Below, in pieces: positions 12,420 to 24,900 of a stretch of 64,000 nucleotides of DNA. Made by a program: the position numbers and the translations under genes. The notes beneath the pieces were generated by a model. The model had not been told where the DNA came from, searched no databases, and was given only the letters and a program-made list of their open reading frames with translations. How positions within the stretch are numbered: the first letter of the stretch is position 1; each line of letters opens with the position of its first letter. The stretch is taken from assembly GCF_011397635.1 (NCBI RefSeq), contig NC_064759.1, positions 16,346,428 to 16,410,427 on the forward strand. Reading direction: 5' to 3'. This DNA is from Epinephelus fuscoguttatus. Lineage: Eukaryota > Chordata > Actinopteri > Perciformes > Serranidae.

Positions 12420-13109
12420 CAGTGTGTAGGATTTAGTGGCATCTAGAGGTGAGGATGGCAGATTTCTACCAGCTAAAATGTCTCCCATGTGCAAAGTGTG
12501 AACTACCAGTTGGAATTCCTTCAGTGATCGTTGTTCAAGAGGTTCTAATCAGGAACCCAGTTATCCGCAGAGGTCCCTTCCTCTCCAAAACAAATGGACT
12601 GGGTGATTAAAACCAGTATAAATATTGAATAAATCAGTCAGACATTACAAGTCAGTGTGTCTTTTAAGCTGTTTGGCACGTTGGAGACGATCTGCTAGCC
12701 CAGCGCCTGCTAATACCTGCTCACCTGTTTTCCTTGATAACTTAAGAGCCAGACGTTTAGGAGGTTTTTACCAGGAGGGTGAATTGTCCACAGAGGTCTT
12801 TTCCTCTCCAGTACAAAGGGACCAGGCAATTTAAAACTGTAAAAACACAGAATAAAGCTGATTCACTTTAAAAAAAAATCAGTGTTTTTCCAACACTGCT
12901 TGTTTCCTATGGGACTTCTAACTAGCCCTGTTGTTCTGGGTTAGTGCAGAAACATGGCAATGCAACATGGCAGAGTCCATGAAAGAAGACCTGCTCCCTA
13001 TGTAAATATAAACAGCTTATTTTAAGAGAACAAAAACATGACAATTCCTATGTTCAGGGGATTAAACACAAGAAAACATACTCATTATCCCCCTAAATCC
13101 TACACACTG
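12420..13109. mobile_element. non-autonomous DNA element with GTGTAGGATTTAG termini
   Basis: The left end is CAGTGTGTAGGATTTAG. The right end, CTAAATCCTACACACTG, is its exact reverse complement (17 bp). Two internal parts resemble each other (ATCCGCAGAGGTCCCTTCC against TCCACAGAGGTCTTTTCC). No coding capacity. Related termini occur at 20479-20755 and 49625-50060. Confidence 0.7.
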
Positions 13110-13776
13110 AACCTTTACGTCTCATTGGAATTAAATGTGTTAGACTGCCTCTAGTGTTGCAGGAGTGGTTATGTTTTTCTAGATTAGAATATTTGGTTTG
13201 GTGCAGATTTATGCAGAATCTTACCTTTATTTGCACCACCCTTTTATCCATGGGGAAAAGGTTTGATTTTTAAAATGAACTACATTAAGGTGTGTCCGGG
13301 GGACGGCTTTAAAACCAGTCTTATTAGCTTATTTTGTGCAGTTTGCAGTGCAATTTGTTTAAAAGAGATTGTGAAGAGGTACTGTACCAAAGGGTGGCAG
13401 CATAATCAAAGTGGCACAACACCAACTCCAACTAGCATTTCTAAGGCTGCTATATCCAACAGTTCGGCTTTTCTAGACAGACATTTTTTTATTTATTTGT
13501 AGTTTTGCCAAGAGCTTTAAAAGCAATGTCTTCCCCTAATAAAACATTACCCGGGACACACCTAGATAATTTAATTAGGAGATTGAAGAGATGTTGGCCC
13601 AATATGTGTTTCTTAATCCACTTTGGAGAATATGTACAAGAGAAGAGAGAAGAAAGAGAGAAGGACAATGTTGGCCTCACAGTATACGAGTTAAAACTGC
13701 ATTGTATGAATAACCGAGCACAGTCATAAAATTATAATGAGGTTGTACATACTTTTGCAGCATATAGGTAACCTTG

Positions 13777-14035
13777 ACTGCATGCTACCTAGCTGCTGCT
13801 CTCCCTGACTGTGAACACTGCAGGTGTTTCCTACTGCTCCCCTCCTGGCCTTCTAAAAATGAAAACCACAGGAATGTTTCTTTTGCTCCGACCCCTTGAT
13901 GTGTTGCCTCTGATGTCTCGGCACGGACGTGAGCCGCTCACATCATCAAGATCCCCCTCAGCACTGCAATTAATCAGGATTCTTCTCAGAAACCTGCCTG
14001 TGGAAATGATAATGTGGAAATTATGTTTGTTCCTC
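13777..14035. repeat. intronic duplicated segment, copy 2
   Basis: Partner of 11470-11725, same orientation, about 2.3 kb apart, with the 12420-13109 transposon between them. Confidence 0.7.
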
Positions 14036-14656
14036 TTACCTTTGTGGACATATCCTGTTTGAAGACTTTTTAAGCTTCAGTGTATTTTCCTGCTAAGAAA
14101 GAGATCCATGCCCTTCTTAATCTTGCAGCAAGAGGATTATGCAGCGAGGAACATTTAACACCTTAGATAACTGACATTGACGTTGCACTTCACGACACTT
14201 AAGAATGATGTGCAAATTTATTCTTTATTATCTGCTGACCCTTTTCTGTTAATAATTTTCACATAGTTTTCACAGATTCTTGACAGTTAACTAAAGATAC
14301 AAACTTAAGTTGTTGGGAAGGCGTGTGAGTGTTTGTACTTATATGTCAGCAGGAAATCTGCATAACCAATAAAGAGATTCCCATTATATTTGGTGCACAG
14401 ATCAACCTTGATCCAAGGAACAATTGATTACATTTTGGGAGTGATCTGAATGTAGGATCTGAGCCAGGGAGTTGTAATCGTATTTTCAGCCAATATTGAA
14501 ACAGCAGTAGTCATTGTATTTGAAATCCTTGTCATTTCTCGTACAGACATTTCAATCATGACATCATAATCATTCTAAATGGGTCCCTTTGTATTTCCTG
14601 TGGGGATACAAGGACACTATGAATTATTATATTGTCATTATTATATTCCCCATATA

Positions 14657-15021
14657 AGGGCGGCACGGTGGTGTGGTGGTTAGCACTCTCGTCTCACAGC
14701 AAGAGGGTTGCCGGTTCGATCCCGGGCGTGGGAGCCCTTCTGTGCGGAGTTTGCATGTTCTCCCCGTGTCAGCGTGGGTTCTCTCCGGGCACTCCGGCTT
14801 CCTCCCACAGTCCAAAGACATGCAGATTGGGGACTAGGTTAATTGATAACTCTAAATTGTCCGTAGGTGTGAATGTGAGCATGAATGGTTGTTTGTCTCT
14901 ATGTGTCAGCCCTGCGATAGTCTGGCGACCCTGCCCCTCGCCCGATGTCAGCTGGGATAGGCTCCAGCCCCCCCGCGACCCTCAAGAGGATGAAGCGGTT
15001 AGAAGATGAATGAATGAATGA
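14657..15021 (+). mobile_element. tRNA-derived SINE, nearly full length, with a 14-bp target-site duplication
   Basis: The head carries polymerase III boxes: TGGTTAGCACTC (A-like) and GGTTCGATCCC (B). The body has the fish-SINE signatures GTTTGCATGTTCTCCCC, CTCCCACAGTCCAAAGACATG and GCTGGGATAGGCTCCAGCC. It ends in an (ATGA)n tail. The same 14 bases, ATATTCCCCATATA, flank it at 14643-14656 and 15022-15035. This proves insertion by target-primed reverse transcription and fixes both borders. Confidence 0.92.
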
Positions 15022-15240
15022 ATATTCCCCATATACACCCCGCTTTCTTTCAGAGTATACCAGCCAGCATATTTGGGTTTCTCATAAATGGAATATGGTG
15101 TTTACATGCTCAAACACATAAACCAGATACTCCAAAAACCTGATCATAAACAGATTACTCATGTCCATGTAACCACACTCAGAGACCCAAGCTGTTGCCT
15201 AGCAACGCGATTCCAGCGAAACAGTCTATAAAGACAAACA

Positions 15241-15586
15241 TCCATTTTCTGTAATCGCTTATCCACTTACGGGTAGCAGGGGGCCTGGAGCCAATCCAGC
15301 TGACATTGGGCGAGAGGCAGGGCACACCCTAGACAGGTCGCCAGACTATTTCAGGGTTGACACTTAGAGACAGACAACCATTCACACTCACATTCACACC
15401 TACAGACAATTTAGAGTCACCATTTAACCTGCATGTCTTTGGACTGTGGGAGGAAGGAGGAGGGAACTCACGCTGACACGGGGAAAACATGCAAACTCCA
15501 CACAGACGGGCCCCAGCTGGCCTGTGGGTTCACAATAACCATCTTGTTGTGAAGCAGTGATAATCACTGTACACCGTGCTGCCCGC
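15241..15586 (-). mobile_element. tRNA-derived SINE, inverted relative copy
   Basis: It is the same family as 14657-15021 in opposite orientation: CTGGAGCCAATCCAGCTGAC, CATGTCTTTGGACTGTGGGAG and CCGTGCTGCC are reverse complements of the other copy. It is more diverged and its B-box region is damaged. TATAAAGACAAACA before it and TATGAAGACAAACA at 15600-15613 may be the diverged target duplication. Confidence 0.85.
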
Positions 15587-15984
15587 ATAAAATATAAATA
15601 TATGAAGACAAACAGCCACTTTAAATTAAGAGTCTTGCTTCTGAGGGATGCAGAGCAACAAAACACATTTTGTCTTTTCATGAGTGTCAAGTTCATTGTA
15701 GGTGCCTCGGTGGATGCTTCAGTCATCATAGGGTGATATTCTGGGATGATGTCATACACCAGTTTCACTATGAATAAGCAAAAGGGTCCAGGAATATCTG
15801 CCTGCCCTCTAAAAAACACCCTCGCTACTGATTCAGAACATACGAAAATATACAACAAAGAAAAGCAAAAGAGTGATGTATGTTCAGCTCTCAAAGCAGT
15901 AAAATAATGCTGCCTACTCTGTAGACTCTCCATGAACACATCCATCTTCCTTCTTTCCTTCCAGGCACAAAACAATCAGCCAGA

Positions 15985-18900
15985 ATGGGGACAGTCAGCA
16001 TGATCGCCTTCAGCTTTCTGCTCGCCACAGGTATGTTTGGAAAAAAATGTGTGAAGCTGTTCCCTCGAGTAGCGATCTGAAAATATGGAAATTTTGTCGT
16101 CTTCCATCAGTGTCAGTGTTCAATCTTTTGGCAGCTGATCGTGCTGCATGTGTTATTTGCCCAGGAAGCACTGTTTTATTTAATAGTTTAAGGTCAGTTT
16201 GAGGTTGCTGGAACACTGAGTTTGTCTTATAAACAGTATGTGAAGTAATCTAAAGGGATATGGGGAAAAAAAAGAGTAAAGAAAACAATGATTCATTCAT
16301 TGTATTGCAGTGTGACAGTGGATGAAAAGAGTCATTATAGATATGCTTAATTTGTCTTTCCTTTCATCTTTGTTCACAGCTCTTTCCGCCCCTGTTAAAG
16401 GTAAGACATAATGTACCAGTGCATCACATATAATTCTGAGTGTATCACTCATCAATTATAAATTATGAACTTTTCATGCCCTTCTATGAGTTTGTCAACA
16501 CTTCTTCCCTCTATTGTTCATCATATAATCCAGTCAATGAGGACTCCAAGACCTTGTTTCACGGGGAGGATTTCCACATCATGCTGCCCTCACGCTCAGA
16601 GGTCACATTTCGGAACAGGTCTGCTCCTCGGTCGGGTGACGTGTTCCTCATGCGTGATGGCAAATTGGTCAGCAGTCGGGCCAGACTCAACAGCCAACTC
16701 AGCTACCTCATCATAGAAGCTGTTGGCGAGGAAGACGAGGGGGTGTACACCGTGAAGAGTCTAGAGAACCCAGACGACATTAGACGCACTACGCTGATAG
16801 TCCGAGGTACTGCGTGACATCAATGTATGATACATTATGAATGGTAATGAAGTGTAGCCTCAACTTCAAAACTCTTCTTTAAATCTAAGACCCAAATTTA
16901 TAAAGTTAAAATCATATAACTATCAGTTCTTTTTGGATGACCTCATCTATCATGCTAAATGGACATGTTACAAATCCACATAATAAAGTAGTGTTTTATT
17001 CATCAGTACAGCTTTAAATTGCACTTTTAATGTGAGACCAGCAAAATTAATTTTTTGTAACAACTGGTGAACCAAGTGAGAGTGGACTTAAAAACACAGA
17101 GACAGTTTGGATAAAATAACATGGCCTTTACTGGTCAAAAGGTAGGCTCGGTACACAGAAGGACTATCAGTGAAGGCAAACGAATTCAATAGGGATGAGG
17201 CAGAGTCAATAAACAGGCTGAATCCAGAAAACAAAGAAAAGGATACAGGGCAACAAAAGGTTGGAACACTAGACACACAAGGAGCTAAGATAAACTGGCA
17301 TTGAGAGAAAACAAGACACACACTATGGGGTGCCGTTTGTAAAGTGTCTCACGCTGAAAATAACATCAACATTTTGCCACATTTAGCTTCAAACAATGTT
17401 TAAAAAAGTATTGTGATTTTTTTTAACGTCACCTTTTACCACATTTACAGCAATATTTGTTAACTTAGAAATATATTAAATAGTTAAATCTAAATATTAA
17501 ATGTGGCACCTAAATGTTAAATGTTAAATCTAAATATTAAATCTAAATCTAAATGCTAAATCTAAATCTAAATGTTAAATCTAAATATTAAATCTAAATC
17601 TAAATGCTAAATCTAAATCTAAATATTAAATCTAAATCTAAATCTAAATGTTAAATCTAAATGCTAAATATAAATATAAATGTTAAATCTAAATATTAAA
17701 TCTAAATCTAAATGCTAAATCTAAATCTAAATGTTAAATCTAAATATTAAATCTAAATCTAAATGCTAAATCTAAATCTAAATATTAAATCTAAATCTAA
17801 ATCTAAATGTTAAATCTAAATGCTAAATATAAATATAAATGTTAAATCTAAATATTAAATCTAAATCTAAATGTTAAATCTAAATGTTTTGGGTGAAACT
17901 AAATATTTAGCTAATATGCAAATTCACACCGGAAGTACCAAAATAAAAGCTCGAGATGGTCAGACTGTTTATAGAATCAAATAACGAATTAAAACCAACT
18001 TATCGGGGGAAATGGACACTTGAACATACATTAGCGTGATAATAACTACCTAAAATAACAAGAAACGAGGGAATCACCTTGTTGTTTACAAATACTTCCG
18101 GGTAGAAAACCAGCGGAGTTTAGCAACATATATATATGCACATCTCACGTTTTTCACGTCACTGTATCACCGTTTAGACTAATCTGGTGTTTGTAAAGCC
18201 TATAAACACTATGACTGAACAAACATTACTATCACGGTCTGAAATTAATAACATGGTTATCGTAGATTAGCGGGCTAACTGTTAGCTGTTAGCCCCGTTA
18301 GCGGTGTCTGTAATGACTCACTAACTCTAAACGGTCCGTGAAGAAAATATTTTTTCCAGCGGATGTCTTAGTTACAACATGATTGAGCTAACTGAGTAGT
18401 TTAATGTCGTATCCGACAATGGGAGACATTTAACAGATGACGTCCTGATAGCTTTGCTGCTGCTGCGGCCACTGGTGCTTTCTAGACATCGTGATTTCCC
18501 AAAACTGAATAAATACCACACATCGCAACACAAAACTGCTTTGCTAGCTCAATCATGTTGTAACTAAGACATCCGCTGGAAAAAAATATTTTTTTCACGG
18601 ACCGTTTAAGAGTTAATGAGTCATTACAGACACTGCTAACGGGGCTAAGAACTGACGGTTGTTAGCTTAGCTTAGGTTGTTAATCCCTCCGAAGGGACAC
18701 TAACAACTCAAAGTACACGTCAAATAAAATTTCTCCAAACACGTTTCTTGTTATTTTAGGTAGTTATTATCACGCTAATGTATGTTCAAGTGTCCATTTC
18801 CCCCGATAAGTTGGTTTTAATTCGTTATTTGATTCTATAAACAGTCTGACCATCTCGAGCTTTTATTTTGGTACTTCCGGTGACCGGCAGTGTGAATTGC

Positions 18901-21900
18901 ATATTAGCTAAATATTTAGTTTCACCCAAAACATTTAGATTTAACATTTAGATTTAGATTTAGATTTAATATTTAGATTTAACATTTATATTTATATTTA
19001 TATTTAGCATTTAGATTTAGCATTTAGATTTAGATTTAATATTTAGATTTAACATTTAACATTTAGGTGCCACATTTAATATTTAGATTTAACTATTTAA
19101 TATATTTCTAAGTTAACAAATATTGCTGTAAATGTGGTAAAAGGTGACGTTAAAAAAATCACAATACTTTTTTAAACATTGTTTGAAGCTAAATGTGGCA
19201 AAATGTTGATGTTATTTTCAGCGTGAGACACTTTACAAACGGCACCCCATAACACACTGGTGAGGGGAAGGATGACGAGACACAGGTGAGGCTAATCAGG
19301 GCGGGACAGACAATCAGACACAGATGAAGTCATCAAAAGGAAGAGAAACACACAGGGAGTGGAGTGATCTGAAATGAGAAGAGATGAGAGTTTCAAGTCA
19401 AAGAGGAAACAACATGAATGAATGAAATAAAAACATAACCTGAGAAACTTGAGCTGTGACAATTTAAGATACACAGTAATTAATTATCCAAGCATTTTGC
19501 TATTTGATTTGCTGTAAACCTTGCAAAGCAGAGATAAAACATTGTTTTATTTTGGGAGATGTTTTTCACTTATAAATCATCCCATCAAGTACAATACAAA
19601 ACTTGTTCAACCATGACAGTTAATAATGAGTCTCAAATAGGACTGCAACACACAATTGTTTTCATTATCAATTAATCTGAAGGTTAGTTTCTCAATTAAT
19701 TAATGAAACATTAAGTCAAAAAGATGGCAAAAATAGTAAAAGATGTCCATCACAATTTTGCAGTCATATCTTCTGGTGTTGTCAATTCCTTGTCTTATCT
19801 TAGCGGTGGTCCTAAACCTAAAGGTATTTAGTTTACTATCATAAAAGACAAAAGAATACAGTAAAAAATGTGAATTTGGGGCATTTTGCATTGAAAAATG
19901 ACTTCAAAGATGATTAAAATTGTTGCAAATTATTTTTTTTGTCGGTTCAGCTTCAATTTTAAATGGCAGCATGTCGAATAAAACAGTGGTAGAATGTAAC
20001 TTAGTACCTTTACTTAAGTATTCAGTTAAATTTGAGATACTTGTACTCTACTTGAGTACTTTATGTCACTTTATACTCCCATTCCTCTAAATTTCAGAGT
20101 AAAATATTGTACTTTTGACCTCATAACATTTAGTTGACAGCTAAAGTTACTGTTACTTTGCAGGTTTCACTTAATATGACAGTCTTATAAAACATATAAA
20201 TACGTTGTTATGGATTCAACTGTCTATTTGTATATAGAATTGTGAAAATTAGCCCCACCTCGACAAAAGCAAATGCCACTTTCACATTAATGCATAAATG
20301 TTTAAATCCAATAATATGATTTTTAACGTAACACTCAGAGGGGACAGTTTTCTGCATTGAATACTGTTACTTTTTATACTTAAAGAACATTTTACTTATA
20401 ATACTTCAGTGCTCTCGGTGCTGGACTTTGTAATGGAGAGCTTTCACTCTTTGGTATTGTAATTTTACTTAAAAGTCCAGTGCAGGATTTAGGGGCATAT
20501 ATTGGCAGAAACGGCATATAATATTCATAATTATGTTTTTGTGTAGTGTATAATCACATGAAAATAATAATTGTTTTTTCCTTATCTTAGAATGAGCTGA
20601 TTATATCTAGATATGGAGCAGGTCTTCCTCCACGGAGGATATCCACAATATCCATTTTCGCGTCAGCCACCATAGTTCTCCTACATGCTTGGCACATGGG
20701 AGAAGTTTTAGTTGGTTGCATCCCTTACTGCTACTGAATCCTTTGCACTAGACCTTTAAAGTATCTGAATACTTCCTCCACCACTGGATGACATCAGAGC
20801 CACAACCGCGGGATGAAGAATAAGCCTCTTATATCTGGTCTGGAGTCAGAGTCATGGTCGTGTAGGCGCTGTCGTCTCTCCTGCTGTAATCATGCAGTCA
20901 GCAGCCAAATAAACCTCTCAGTTACACATCCTGTTTGTCCTCAGAGTGTTACAAGTTGCAGCAGTGTTGACTCTGATGAGATTAGACACATAAACACGCA
21001 CACACAAACACACACACACAAGAGGAGGGAGTGGGCTCAAACCCAGCGAGGATAAAGGCGACTGTAGTGGAGCAATATGTGGACGACGTGCCATATGGAG
21101 GGAGTAATGTGACGAAGAGGTGTGCGTGTGTTTGTGTGTGCTCGCAGAAAAGCTGCCAGGCACTAATTATGCAGCTCTTTAACCACCAACCCACTGCTCT
21201 CTTCTTCCCTCCCTGCTGTTTTCCTGTCTTTATCTTGTCTTTGCTGCCGTTCCCTCCATTTGGTTTGTATCTCTACCCTTTCATTTCAGCTGCCCTGATA
21301 TTTTTGGATCAGTGCTCTTTTCTCTGCAATCTGTCCCCCTTTTCGCCACATCTGTCAAGCTATTCCCTCTTCCCTTATCTCTCCTTCACCCTATCTGTCC
21401 TTTCTCTCATATTCAACTCTATCATTTTTTCCTTCACTTGAAGCAGACAAACTCTCTCTCAGGCTTCACTCCTGTCCACTTTGATAGGCAGCTTCCTGTC
21501 CTCTGTAAATAACCTTGTGGCATTTGTTTACTCAAGAATAAACTGTTCACCACCCTGTTTCTACCTTCTAGATTGCTCCAACGAGCAGGTCATCAAATAT
21601 GGAGACAACTACCATATTCCACTGTTAGGGGTGACTCCTCCCATCACCCTGGAGTACAGGCCCAGTGCCGTGGAGGCCAACCTGACATCTAGGTAGAGTC
21701 AAGTAAAATTACACTGGTATTTTAACGAAAGAGAATCTGTGATGACATTTTCCTACCATGATGTGCACTCATTGCGACAGCGTGTTTGAGACATACCAAG
21801 AAAGGTTAGGGAAAGTTCACCCTCTATGACTTTTTCCACCCGCAGACCTGCTCTGGTGCTGCTAACCAGCACAGAGATAACCAGGGACGGCTACCAGGGT

Positions 21901-24900
21901 CGAATCAGCGTCAACGATCGCTACGTCACCCTCAGCGCTGTCACGGGTGCAGACGAGGGTAGCTACACTGTCAGGGATGCCCGAGGTGATATTCAAAGGA
22001 AAGTGTGTCTCAACGTCAGAGGTGAGAGCACAAATGAAGACATATATCTTCCCGTCTTCCATGCTTGACCTGTTTGAAGCTGCCAGCACCTTCCATCAGG
22101 ATGTTGTTGTTTCCTTTCGATTACGCTCCCCTTGTCTGCCATAATGGCTTTTTAAAGACCCAAATGTTAATGGGCTCTAGCAAGCTAATGCATTTTAGTT
22201 GATCCATGGGCCTGTAAACAGAGCTCTGATGTATTCATTGTATGTCTTCTCTTGTCCTCTGTCTGTCTGTGTCGCAGAGCACCAAAATTTTGTGACCTTG
22301 CCACACGGCAAAAGACTGAAGATCAACCTGATTCTCAACAGCTCCTTGGTCCGCCTCTACTACAGCCCCAACTCTAACCCCGTACCCCATCTGCTGCTGG
22401 ACAAGGGAGAATTTACAAATGTAACTGAAGCCACTCATTTCTTTTTAGTCCTACCACTGCTGTAATTAAGATTTATGTACTCCATATTTTATAAAATGTT
22501 AGGGATGGGAATTGAGAACTGGTTCCAACTGAGAACTGGCTCCAAATTGTCCGATCAATGGAAATCATGTGCGTCAGTTGAAAAACAATTATGTCAAACT
22601 CATGTGTCTACACTGCTGGAAACTTGCAACAAGAACTCATGGCAGAGAACAAGACACAGTCCAAAGCGTCATTTCACAAAGAAAGATGACAACAACGCTG
22701 CTTGTAATGTCTGTAAAATTATCATTTTCAGGGGTGGAAATACTAAACATGGGCTTAAATTCCAGGAAAGCCTTGTATTTGACATTCTACGCACGAGTGC
22801 AACTGCTTCCCATTCGAGCAGCATGTCTGTTACAGGTGGTAAATATCCTATTATAATGACATTAGCGCCACGCAGGCAGGCTTAGCGGGTTTTTTCTTTG
22901 ACTAAGAGGACAATTAAACAGTCACTCCTGAGTCACCTGCATGCCTTCTACTGTTCCTACACTGTGTTTAGACTCTGGGATAAAACACAAACCTGAGCAG
23001 GCCTATATTATTCCAGACAGAAAATTAATCAAGAATCAATAAGGGAATCGATAAGCAGAATCGATAATGGCATTGGTATCAGTAAAGTCTTAGCAATTCC
23101 CATCCCTATAAAATGTACAGATTTATGCTTCTGAACATACAACATAGCCAGTTAATAATAGATTTCATATTCAGTTACAAAACTTGTTTCTAGCTGTGGG
23201 CTATCTCGTCTGGCACAAAGACCTCCGAGACTGACATCACGAAAAATTAATGCAGTTTTATGAAATATGACATTAACCGGAGGCACTATTTTCCACAGCA
23301 AAAACAATTATATTTGATGTGATTTTAATTGCTTAGGTTCACATCTGTTAGCTAAATGGATCTCGAGATGAGATGAGATCTCGGTGGCTTCCCACCTCAG
23401 CTCCATAATTTCCTGGGGGAAGCTAGTACTCTGTATTCTTCATAGCATCTTACTATCACCTGTGAACTCTCAAATAAATGTACAACTTTCTTAAGTGCTA
23501 ATGCTGAAGGCCAGACCTGTTGTATGTCAGACAAATGCTGCTAATGGACATCCAGTATGACACACCTTTGTTCCAATGTGTGTTGTTAACTTCAGTTTGT
23601 GGTGATGGTGTTTAGGTTATTTCCTCTATGTCATCATTCATTAATGTTATCTTCTCTGTTCAGTTTTTTTTTTTTTTTTAAAGTGAAGTGTCTGTCTTTT
23701 CTAGGCCCAAACGGAGCTGGGTTTTGAAGACCGTCTCACTCTAGAGGGTTCATGGGTTTATCTGGATCAGGTCAAGAATGCAGATGAAGGCCAATTCCAA
23801 ATTACTGACATACTGGGGTTCAATGTATCCAACGTCCACCTGGAATTACAACGTAAGGATGGAGATGAGGTTGAGAATGAATGGTTGAACAATGGGCTAA
23901 ATGGTTTTTATTTGAACTGAAAGACGGATGTTGGACTGTAGTAGCTGATTCTTAAGATGGCCTTTTTCCCGGTACACCGGTCAGAATGCATTTTACAGGA
24001 CCCCAGTATTCGTTCACTGCACTTTATTGACTTAGGTTGAAGCACAGCAAGGCCCAGGGCACAAGAGGGAACAGTTCGACTAGATTTGTGAACCTGTGGT
24101 TTTGATTATGGATGCATACCAGATTAATTATGGAGTGCACACACGTGGGTTCACAAAGCTTGTCTTTCTTCTTCCCAGAAAAAGTCCCATAATACTCTGT
24201 GGCTATGATGTCATAATAGTCTGTCAAAGGGCTGCTTCTTATTATTTCTGAGCCTTTTTTATGCCTCCATGCCAGTGATAGCCGTGGTCAGAGGCATTAT
24301 TTTATTGGGTTGTCGTCTGTCTGTCTATCCTATTCTCATGAACACAATATCTCAGGAACACCTTGAAGGAATTTCTTCAGATTTGGCACAAACGCCTGGT
24401 TTGTCCCAAGGATGAAGTGATTAGATTTTTGTGGTCAAAGGTCACGGTCACTGTGACCTCACATTTGTCTCATTCTAGTGAATGTGATATCTCAAAAAGG
24501 CCTTTGGGGAATTTCTTCTAATTTTGGCACAAACGTCGACTTGGACTCAGGGATAAACTGATTAGAATTTGTTAAATATAAAGCAAAACTCAAGAATTCA
24601 TACGTAAATTGTGACAATATTTCACACAAATGTCTAATAGGATAAAATGATGAACTGATGACATTTTATATTCAAAAGGTCAACTTCAGTGTGACATTGT
24701 AGTATTCTGCAGAAACACTCTGGCCTTTTTTTCAACACTGTAACTCAGGAACAGAAGTACGTAACATTTGGTCAGATATTGAATTGGTGACAGTAATGGG
24801 TGCCCATCTTTGTAGCTTCTTTGCAGCAACATCTAACTGTTGTCAGCTGTTACGGTGAGATATGAGTTTGGCTAACATGGATGTAAACTGGAACTTGACT

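Larger units (their letters stand above)
8503..15964 (+). other. large first intron of the Ig-like gene
   Basis: About 7.5 kb with no supported exon. It contains a TA dinucleotide run (8774-8800), a purine-rich stretch (10180-10520), a duplicated 250-bp non-coding segment (11470-11725 and 13777-14035), a non-autonomous element (12420-13109) and two inverted SINE copies (14657-15021 and 15241-15586). The remainder, including 9000-11470, shows nothing recognisable. Confidence 0.45.

Noticed and set aside
14690-14730. A functional tRNA gene
   Set aside because: A- and B-box-like sequences are present, but no cloverleaf with proper acceptor stem forms and the sequence continues as a SINE body.
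14632-15009. 125-codon plus-strand frame
   Set aside because: Lies entirely inside the SINE bounded by the 14-bp target duplication.
15424-15975. 183-codon minus-strand frame
   Set aside because: Overlaps the inverted SINE copy and the signal-peptide exon of the plus-strand gene; no family resemblance.
17470-17890. Interstitial telomeric sequence
   Set aside because: The unit is TAAATC-like, not TTAGGG/CCCTAA, and it lies inside a foldback element with a mirrored copy at the other arm.
21031-21441. 136-codon plus-strand frame ending in Phe/Ser/Leu-rich sequence
   Set aside because: Pyrimidine-rich intron sequence upstream of the exon at 21572; no splice-compatible role and no recognisable domain.
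22475-22885. 136-codon frame as a host gene exon
   Set aside because: It is the decayed transposase frame of the hAT element with TAAAATGT target duplications.
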